From Cyclina sinensis (lineage: Eukaryota > Mollusca > Bivalvia > Venerida > Veneridae): DNA of 64,000 nt. Both the position numbers and the translations under genes were made by a program. Position 1 is the first letter of the stretch; each line of letters begins with the position of its first letter. This document shows, piece by piece, positions 56,263-64,000 of this stretch. The stretch lies in assembly GCA_012932295.1 (NCBI GenBank), contig JAAONU010000009.1:12317796-12381795 (forward strand), in the 5' to 3' direction. The notes under the pieces were generated by a model that saw only the letters and a program-made list of their open reading frames with translations, was not told the DNA's origin and did not search any database.

Positions 56263-56905
56263 AAGCTGAGGGCCTAGGAGTTTCAGAGAAGAAGATTTTC
56301 ATTTTTTCCCTAAATTTCGTAATGTAAATCAGGTGTCCCCTTTGGCAGGGTTAATTTTAACACTCTTTGCAGAAATAAGCTTAACAAAGCTACAAGTCAA
56401 TTATCTAAGATCAAACGCTTATTGTTTCTGACAAAAACATTTTCAAAGAGTTTATAATTTACACATATAGGACCCGTAGGGCGGAGTCAGTTATGACCCC
56501 AGGGACATAATTTGAACAATTTTTGTAGACGACTGCTAGATGATGAATAATACAAAATAGTATACTTCTAGGCCTTGTGGTTTCAGTCAAGAAGATTGTC
56601 AAAATTTCCATTCTATAAGCCTATGTAAAATCAAGTGATTGCTGGGTGGAGTCATAAATGACCCAGGGACATAAATTGAACAATCTTGGTAGAGGATCTA
56701 TAGATGATGCTCAATGCAAAATATATCAGCGCTATACTTTGTGGTTTTAGACCTGAAAACATTCCTTGATTTTACAATAAATGTATATGAAAAACATGTG
56801 ATTCCAAGGGCAGAGCCAACTTTGACTCCAGGGATTTAAACTGAACAATCTTGGTACAGGTCTGCTAGACAATGTGACACACAAAATATTTAGACTCTAG
56901 AAGTG
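56263..56905 (+). repeat. Four-unit array of the dispersed 150-bp family
   Basis: Units contain 'aggccttgtggtttcag', 'caagaagattgtcaaaa', 'atgtaaaatcaagtga', 'ggcggagtcagttatgaccc' and 'gacataatttgaacaat' at about 150-160 bp spacing. Same orientation and family as 20.9-21.3 kb. Neither head nor tail was found. Confidence 0.65.
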
Positions 56906-57275
56906 GCGTAGCTGTATTCAAATTGATTTTGATCCACATCTGTAATGAATGAAATCGTAAGATACAAAATCTTCAGCTGAAGAAGGAAGTTTTCCATTGG
57001 TTAAAAGTGTTGCCGTTATAAAATTTTAAGGCAAAAGTCGTAGTAAATAGTTCAATTGCCCCTGAAAAAATGCAATAGCAATAATATTAATACAGCCGTA
57101 AATTAAAAATCAAAAAGATTTAACCATAAAAAGTATACTAAATAGAAACAAAAAACATATAAAAAGTATATAATGAATGTGATTGGAAATATATATATTT
57201 TTTGCTGAAGACGATATTGATACTTTATGATTACTACTTGCGTTCAATATATACACACAGGATATATATTGTAGT
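56906..57275. other. AT-rich, no feature seen
   Basis: Nothing recognised before the pentanucleotide tract. Confidence 0.45.
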
Positions 57276-57415
57276 GTACTGTACTGGATTGGATTGGATT
57301 TGTTGGACTGGACGGACTGAACTGAACTGGAATGCATTGCATTGCATATCATGTCATGTCATGGCATGGTATTGCATAGCATGGTATGGTATGGTATCGT
57401 ATAGTATTGTATTCG
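57276..57415. repeat. Drifting pentanucleotide repeat (28 x 5 bp)
   Basis: Read in fives from 57276 the tract runs gtact, gtact, ggatt (x3), then tgttg, gactg, gacgg, actga (x2), actgg, aatgc, attgc (x2), atatc, atgtc (x2), atggc, atggt, attgc, atagc, atggt (x3), atcgt, atagt, attgt. The 5-bp phase holds over 140 bp while the motif changes step by step. It gives a spurious Trp/Cys/Met-rich frame. Confidence 0.85.
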
Positions 57416-59585
57416 TCTACCGTTTCAAACTATAAATTAAAATTAAATACAATTATGTTATCAGCTTCTACACAAACTTCTAGCAAATGCAGCGAATATT
57501 TTTTATGAATTTCTTTTTAACGATTTTCAGAATGCATTTGTATTACAATTTGATAGTGGAATATACGTAAAGATGTATTACATATTTCATAATTATTTCA
57601 TTCAGTGAATGACGGGGATGTCCCTCTAAAACCCAGCTCAAAGGTTACTTTCACAGTCATGATCCTGCTCTATTGTCATGCAACTATTAACTTCTATATC
57701 ATTAGTGGGATACTTTGTCAACGCGCACCTGCTCTTTGCTCCCACGCGGATAGTGTTTTTGTCAACAATCCGTCGTTTGAAATGTAAGATTGTCTCTTTC
57801 GATCAGAAATCTGTAGAGTTACAAAAATCATGTTGTGCACCGAAGATTGGCTTGTGTGCTTTGTATGCACTTCAAGAATTTTTATAGTTTAAAAGTATAG
57901 TTTAGGTCTGAAAACGACTCTGGTAAAAAGCACTGTTTATAGTATAGAAACTTCGCTGTGAAGCATTGTTTATCGAACAAAAGCAAAACCGATTGATGTT
58001 AAGATAATTCATTGTTTTAGTTTGGCTTGTTTTTGCTTCGAATGCAGAATTTTCGTAAAATAAATGGCTAAAATCGAACATGCTCTCACGCGGACTCAGT
58101 TTCAGAAATTCTCCTACGCGGGTACTGAAATGAACTGTCTTGTATACGTACGATTTTTAGTACTCGTCCCACTTTCTTGTCAAATCAAGATATATCCCGA
58201 GAAAGTTAATTACATCTCAGTCGAGGTTGACATAATGTATTATCACTAGAAAGGGATTTGACAGTTATCTTATTATACGCAACAAAATACACAGCAAAGA
58301 TACCAACCAAAATAATGTTAATGTCCATAGGCCATAGTCCGTCTTATTTCATTCGGTTGTCTGTCTAATGAAAGAAGGATTGTTGCTAAAATTTCACTGG
58401 TAGACTAAAAAGATCCTTGATATTTCATTGGATACTTGCCATAAAAAGGGAAGGACACTAGCAAACAAGCACTTAGGTTTTCTGACTCTGAACCTAAATG
58501 TAACCAAACAGGACCATAAGCATTTTTCAACTTCCTTACATATTGCACATTTGATATTCGTGAAAGAAAGAAAACTAATGCAAATTGTTGGCGAAAATGT
58601 CGTAATGGTTGAATTCCTTTCTCTTTTTTTTGTCTTTCAACGTTTTCTTTGAGCGCATCCTTTCCGACAAATTACAATACAAAGTCAGTAACTTAACTGA
58701 TGCTGCAGTACTATTACTCGGATTGTTATCGTATACTTTCCCAATTTCACGTGTCTTTGTACCACGGCTTCGTATTTTTTTTTAAAGATGCCTCTTGTTT
58801 CATCTGCAATCTCACTATTTAACTTAATAACGTCAGGGACGATAAAAAATGATAACATTAATGAAGTGGTCAGAGTCAACTAAAAGCATTTAAAATATCA
58901 CAGAATGTAAATAAATATTGTCTGATCTTCCAAAGTCTAAATATTCAGTGTCCCGTGCATTCAGTTAAAAATAAAAACTAACAGTGTAGTTTTGAAAGCA
59001 TCGAAAGTAACATATATTTATAAGGGCTTATGAATTCAGACTTTGGAAATCCCAGTCTACTTTTTACGTGCGTGAGTGCAAATTCCTTTTGTCAGATGGT
59101 AAAAGATGTTATATCACAGGGCGATAGTATCAAAATCACAATTTTGACAAACCTATTTATACTTTTTTTTGTTAAACTTTACAACTGATCGTCTCCTTTT
59201 ATTGTAGTTTTTGTCTCTTCCTTTTTAATTTGCTCCTTTGTTTTATTTTGTTTTCCTTTAATGACAATTACTATGTACTTTTATATCTGTTTCGTTCAAT
59301 CTTCTACTCTCTTTTCTAGGCGACACCACTTAATTCATTATACGTTGAACGCAAAACGCTAATCGCTGACAAAACTGATAGCTCTGCATCTAGCTACTAA
59401 ATGCTTGCAATTACTCAAATCATAGTACGTTATACGGAAAGCGGAGAGTAAATTCGAATACAGTCTAAAGGCACCCCAAAACTAACAGAAATTGATGTAG
59501 GAGGCTTATTAGAGAAAGAATAGTGGAATGAAAAACTAAAAGATATAACGATAAACAACAGTACTGGAGTAACAAATAACACAAC
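57416..59585. other. Intergenic, no gene seen
   Basis: Short frames at 57605-57887, 58064-58249 and 58428-58652 have mixed composition without a recognisable domain. No splice-supported exon or repeat terminus was found. Confidence 0.4.
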
Positions 59586-60960
59586 AAAAATTGCCATGAT
59601 TGCCCTGGATCGCTCACCTGATTACATACATGGTTGTGGAATGCTGATGTGCAAAAATCAGAAGCAAAATTACAGTTTCTGAATTGAAAATCTTCAAAGA
59701 TCTAATATCAATACTCCCGGATGGGGCCAATTTTGACCCGAGGGACATATTTTAAACAAACTTAGAAGAGGTCTACTAGACAACGCAAAATACAAAATGT
59801 CTAACCTCCAATAGAGTGCTTGGACCAACGCTCGACGTATACCAACGCCCGGCGTAAATCTATTTTTTCACGGAATTGATATTTTTTTCTTAGAAGTGAT
59901 TTAAAACTCTTCTTTAATTCGAGTTAAGTGTCATTTCATCTATCTTTCCACGGTTCTCTGAACTTCCGGTATCATCACGTGACTTAAGCATAGCAGATGG
60001 AAGGGGATCCCATTGGATAAAACAGACAAAACGCATTGTTTTCTACGCGAGATCATGTACTTCCGCTGTTTGATACGCAATGAATAGAAACAATCTATTT
60101 AATACTTTATTCATTTTGTGTTCAAGAATGGTTCTTTGCATAATTACAAAAGATTTCTTTTCGAAAGGTCGTCTATCAATCAGGTCATCTACGGTACGCC
60201 GAGCATTGGTACAATTTTGTGCAAACCGCACCTGTTTAACTCGGTCTATTTATAGCCTGCCCTGTTGTTGACGTCACGGTTGTTTCACATAGGGAAACTT
60301 AGTAAGGATTTAGCAAAGTTTACTCTTGAATATAATTAGTTCATAACATAAAAAGAGTAATTTGTTTAGTCTCTTCAAAGAAATTCCTTTGATTTTACGC
60401 CGAGCATTGGTCTGACCACTACAGTTTCAGACAAGAAGATTTTTTTCCAACACAACCACATGTAAAATAAGTAATCCCCTGTTGGGATCAGTTTCCATCA
60501 TACGGTAGAAATTTAAACAATCTTTATAGAGGTCAACGATACAATGCTACATATCAAATATTAAAGGTCAAGAGCTAACGGTTTCTGAAAACAGATTTTT
60601 AAAAATTAAATAGGCCAATATTGACTTTAGTGTCATACTTAAGATAAAGTTTGTAGAGCTCTACTAGACAATGCAACATACAAAATATCTAAGCTCTAAC
60701 GCATATGTTTTCAATCAAGAAGATTTTTAAGACTTTCCTGTATAAGCCTACGTAATATCACGTGACCCAAAATTATCGAAGGGCATAGTTTGAAAAAAAT
60801 CTTAGTAGAGGAGTTATAGATGCTGCTCTATGCATAATATTTAAGCCCTAGGCCTTGTGGTTTCAGACAGGATTTTTGAAGTCTTATTTAAACCTGTATA
60901 AATCAAGTCACCCTCGAAGCAGGGCGATCAATGACCCAAGAAAAAACGTTTTAGGGGACC
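59586..60960 (+). repeat. 150-bp-family array element, interrupted by an insertion
   Basis: The head 'tgccatgattgccctggatc' and 'gctcacctga' lies at about 59592-59621. Units with 'gatggggccaattttgaccc' (59716), 'cagacaagaagatttttt' (60426), 'gatcagtttcc' (60486) and later copies run to 60960. The segment 59823-60412 interrupts the array and has its own inverted ends. Confidence 0.6.
59823..60412. mobile_element. Nested TIR insertion, 590 bp
   Basis: The left end 'gaccaacgctcgacgta' (59823-59839), directly followed by a second copy 'accaacgcccggcgtaaatc' (59841-59860), pairs with the right end 'gattttacgccgagcattgg' plus tc (60391-60412). A fourth copy, 'acgccgagcattggtac', sits internally near 60197-60213. 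Outside sequence on both sides belongs to the array family, so this is a later insertion. The interior holds CACGTG (about 59977) and no gene. Confidence 0.6.
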
Positions 60961-61350
60961 TCTAGTTAAACCAGCTTCTTGCATGGAACATCCCTGCAAA
61001 GAGTTATCAACTTCAACCTAATGGTATAGAAGACTTTGTTGAAATGTAAAAATAAACGATGCACAAGGCAGACCCGGCATAGGGCGATCACAAACCTTAC
61101 AGGCTCAACAGGCCTGTAAGAATTTTGACATTATTGCCCTTCAGAATTATTGTACGGACTGATTTCATAAATATTGGATTTTACCTGGGGTATAATGAAA
61201 CGTTTTGTTACATGTAATGGTACTGCACGCTGTTGGGCGACAATAACACGATAGGGGAATGGAACCGGGACAACGGTATTACGGAATCGGTATCCTAGTC
61301 TTACAACAGTTTTGTGTGTGAAACTGAAAGTCAGAGTATGTTCGTGAAGT
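60961..61350. other. Non-coding, no feature assigned
   Basis: A 106-codon minus frame (61451-61131) has an Arg/Val/Pro-rich composition but no ATG-supported start or recognisable domain. 'acaggctcaacaggcctgta' (61097-61116) is a small dyad. Confidence 0.3.
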
Positions 61351-62064
61351 TGGTGGCCCGGCGGCCTAACCAAAGCGATCTGGCGGACCAGTGGCCTAAA
61401 TATACATAAATGATCACAATAAAATAATATCTTTGAGCGAAGTGTAAACAAAAAAACAACAATTAAAGGGGTTTGGGTTGTATTTTTGAAAATTAAAACA
61501 AAGTTTTTTTTTTCATGAAAAGAAGTATTTGCTATCTTAAGATTACTGGCGGCCCACCGGTCTAAGATTTACATTGTGTATCACAGTTAAAATGGTTATC
61601 TGAGCTCAGTTCAAACAAACAACATCAACAAATGGGGTTTGGGTGCACTTTTGGAAGTTCAAAAAATAGGGTTTTTACATCTTTATGCTGCTAGCGGCCC
61701 AGCGGCTTAGAGATCTAATCTATACATATTGAATTACAGTAAAAATAGTATTTTTGAACTCAGTTCGAACAAACAATATAAAAAAGTAAAAAAGTTTGGG
61801 GGGGGGGGGGGGGTCCTTTTGAAAATTGAAAAAGGATTTTTTTTATGAAAGAGGTAATTGCTTTTCTTTGGCTGCTAGCGGCCAAGCGGCCTTAGATATA
61901 CAAAGTGCTTCACTATTAAAATGTATTTTGGAACCCAGTTTAAACTAACAAAATAAACAAAAGGGGTTTTGGTGTACATTTGCAATTTCAAAAAAGGTGG
62001 TTTTAGAAGAACTTGCTATCTTAAGGCTGCTAGCGGCCTTAGATATACATAGTGTATCACAATT
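61350..62064 (+). repeat. Tandem array with 'gcggcccagcggcc' motifs
   Basis: About five units of some 145-155 bp, each with 'gctgctagcggcc' (or 'tggcggcccaccgg'), 'tgaactcagttcaaacaaac' and 'aaatggggtttgggtgcac'. The same unit in opposite orientation fills 62.9-64.0 kb. A run of 16 G (61798-61813) lies in one unit. Confidence 0.65.
61798..61813. repeat. Poly(G) run, 16 bp
   Basis: An uninterrupted G16 produced from a shorter G run in the neighbouring units ('gggg', 'aaagtttgggg'). It could form a G-quadruplex and is prone to length error in sequencing. Confidence 0.9.
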
Positions 62065-62065
62065 A

Positions 62066-62840
62066 AAACTAGAACTGTGTCCAAAGGACACGGATGCCCC
62101 CACTATGCATAAGTGCTCATAAACAAGAGCATGTATATCCTGTATGTAAGATTTTTTCTGTACATATACCTAAAATGATCTACAGGTAACCTTATGTACA
62201 TGTTAAATTAAATTACAAATGTAAAATTTATATGTTCAATTATTTATATGGTATACAGTGAAAATATCAACAAAGGGCCATAATTCTGTTAAATATGGTC
62301 ACAACAAAAATTCCTTCCTTTACTACCATCTACACATTAAAGCTGTTCATCCCTGGAAGTTTGAGCAAAATTTGCCATCCAGTTTAAGAGGAGTTGCGTT
62401 CACAAAATTTTTATATGGTATATAGTGAAAAAATCAACAAAGGGCCATAATTCTGTTAAATTTGGTCGCAGCAAAAATTCCTTCCTTTACTACCATCTAC
62501 ACATTAAGGTTGTTCATCCCTGGAAGTTTATGCAAAATATGCCATCCGGTTTAAGAGGAGTTGCGTTCACAAAATTTCTACATAGTATATAGTGAAAAAA
62601 TCAACAAAGGGCCATAATTCTGTTAAATTTGGTCGCAGCAAAAATTCCTTCCTTTACTACCATCTACACATTAAGGTTGTTCATCCCTGGAAGTTTAAGC
62701 AAAATCTGCCATCCGGTTTAAGAGGAGTTGCGTTCACAAGATTTCGGGACGTACGGACAGACGTACGGACGAACAGACGTACGGACGGACGGACGGACAA
62801 GTGCAACGCTATATGCTCTCCACTTTGTGGGGACATAAAA
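62066..62840 (+). repeat. Element with three 167-bp tandem units and GGAC tail
   Basis: The head 'aactgtgtccaaaggacacg' (with a small dyad) and 'gatgcccccac' begins at 62070. Three near-identical units start with 'aaagggccataattctgtta' at 62272, 62439 and 62606 (167 bp each). Each has 'ttccttcctttactaccatc' and 'agaggagttgcgttcacaaa'. A GGAC/AGAC tract (62749-62799) and the tail 'ctccactttgtggggacata' (a dyad) close it. It splits the 'gcggcc' array. A 106-codon frame spanning the last unit is an artefact. Confidence 0.8.
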
Positions 62841-62859
62841 AGTATTTGTGAACAAAGTT

Positions 62860-63894
62860 CAAACAAACTCACAAACAAAAGGTGTTTGGAATGTTCTTTT
62901 ACTTTGTTCTGAGTTCAAAAATACTGTGTTACACCATGTATATCTTAAGCCGTTAGGTCGATGGGCAGCTAGGCAAATCCTTCTTTTCATTTAAAAAAAC
63001 TTTTGTTTTTTCTTAATTTGCAAAAAACCATCCCACACCCCTTTTATTGTTGTTGTTAGTTGACACTTACTTCAAAGATATTATTCTTATAGTGAAAGAC
63101 AACTTGAAGGTTAATCGTTGGTCGCTTAGCCGATAGCAGCCTTCAGATAATAAATCATGAAAAGGCGGTTTTTTTCATTTGTAAAAACACACCCCAAACC
63201 CACAACCCATTTATTGTTGTTGTTTATCGACACTTAGTTCAATGATATAATTCTTATTGTGAAAGACTGGGTTTATCTTAGGCCACTGGGTTGCAAGCAG
63301 CTTTCACAGAACAAATCATGAAAAGACGTTTTTTTTTAATTTGCAAAAATACACACAAACCCTTTTTTGTTGTTGTTTGTGGACACTGCATAGATATCAT
63401 TTTTATTTTGATACACAAGGTATATCTAAGGCTGCTGGGCTGCTAGCAGCCTTCAGATAACAAAACAAAACATAACTTAACATGAAAAGACATTTTTTTA
63501 TTTGCAAAAAAACACACAAAACCACGTTTTTTGTTGTTTTTTTTAAAGCTTAGTCCAAATATATTAAATTTAATTTTAATTCATAATGTATATCTTAGGC
63601 CGCTATGCCACTTGGCCACTGGAAGCCTTTTAGTTAACAAATCACGTACAGACGCTTTTCCTAATCTGCACAAATACACACCAAACCTCTTTCATTGTAA
63701 CACAGTTGATGTTTCTGACACTTAGTCCTAAGATATTAAATTTATTTGTTTATCTCAGGCCGCTAGCCGCTGGACCGCTTTAAGTAGCCTTAAACGCTTT
63801 TTTAAATTCGCAAACGTACACACCAAACACGTTTTATTGTTGTTGTTTGTTGACACTTAGTTCATAGATATCATTTTTATTTTGATATTAATGT
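62860..63894 (-). repeat. Inverted continuation of the 'gcggcc' array
   Basis: After a short plus-oriented fragment (62848-62890), the unit appears in reverse from about 62895: 'tatatcttaggccgct', 'agcagccttcagata', 'aaatcatgaaaagacg', 'aatttgcaaaaa', 'ttattgttgttgttt', 'gacacttagttca'. About six units of some 150-160 bp. Together with 61.35-62.06 kb this makes an inverted arrangement with its switch near 62895. Confidence 0.65.
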
Positions 63895-64000
63895 ATATCT
63901 TAGGCCGCTTGGCCGGTGGGCTGCTACGTTTAGGCCGTCAGGTCGCTAGGGCGCTACGGTTAGGCCGCTAGACCGCAAGGCCGCGGGCCGCCATGCTCGA
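63895..64000. repeat. GC-rich short tandem repeat at right edge
   Basis: 'taggccgctagaccgc', 'taggccgtcaggtcgctag' and similar ~18-22-bp variants follow each other to the end of the window. This is the 'ggccgct' part of the larger unit amplified on its own. It continues beyond the window, so its length is unknown. Confidence 0.7.

Noticed and set aside
57202..57435. Trp/Cys/Met-rich frame (CHVMAWYCIAWYGM)
   Set aside because: Arises from the pentanucleotide repeat.
61131..61451. 106-codon Arg/Pro/Val-rich minus frame
   Set aside because: No ATG-supported start, no domain, partly overlaps the 'gcggcc' array edge; kept only as an unassigned region.
62592..62912. 106-codon frame with TDVRTNRRTDGRTD segment
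   Set aside because: Spans the third 167-bp repeat unit and the GGAC tract; not conserved between units.

Overview
The window looks like nuclear DNA of a mollusc, most likely a bivalve. It is AT-rich, has very low gene density, and is packed with decayed transposable elements and repeat families that I associate with bivalve genomes. No prokaryotic operon, rRNA gene or CRISPR array is visible. The only complete, confidently coding gene is an intronless class A (rhodopsin-like) GPCR of 376 residues at 7045-8175 (+).

Layout. 1-7 kb: a 210-bp MITE-like element (391-600), an internally deleted Tc1-like transposon with intact terminal repeats (2183-3279), and a 158-bp foldback palindrome (4696-4853). 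7-8.5 kb: the GPCR and candidate poly(A) signals. 10-28 kb: a long run of degenerate tandem arrays (13.2-15.2, 16.6-17.3, 19.0-20.3, 20.3-24.1, 25.6-27.6 kb). Several have family-specific termini and internal units of about 145-165 bp; the 25.8-27.5 kb array keeps a 145/146-bp register for 13 anchors. 28.4-29.3 kb: a broken PIF/Harbinger element with convergent transposase and Myb/SANT-like remnants.

32.7-37.6 kb: a nest of insertions. LINE A (+) is split by a 5'-truncated antisense LINE B flanked by a 10-bp target duplication. LINE B in turn carries a 1.24-kb element with more than 40 bp of terminal inverted repeat, filled with about 60 quasi-palindromic ~20-bp units. 38.3-39.8 kb: a 31-bp minisatellite. 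42.4-42.8 kb: a MITE-like element carrying a tRNA-like sequence. 43.57-44.87 kb: a complete-length but dead mariner (DD34D with the second Asp changed to His, two nonsense codons, one frameshift). 45.2-46.8 kb: a tandem-repeat element with terminal inverted repeats, abutting a third LINE relic (46.8-48.0 kb, YADD motif visible).

50.0-50.97 kb (minus strand) has three protein-like open segments: a 74-residue secreted-type peptide with six cysteines and two hydrophobic membrane-type segments. The last runs into a 3.3-kb minisatellite of 60-bp units with 120- and 240-bp higher-order structure (50.93-54.24 kb). 54-64 kb: a 526-bp TIR element, more copies of the '~150-bp unit' family, a drifting pentanucleotide repeat, a nested TIR insertion, a 16-G run, and a GC-rich 'ggccgct' array running off the right edge.

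There is no evidence for a pathway or operon. The story of the window is repeat biology: several different non-autonomous element families share one plan (defined ends, nucleosome-length internal tandem units, often a GGAC-type short repeat near one end). Family names for transposons come from recognising protein motifs by eye; no database search was possible.
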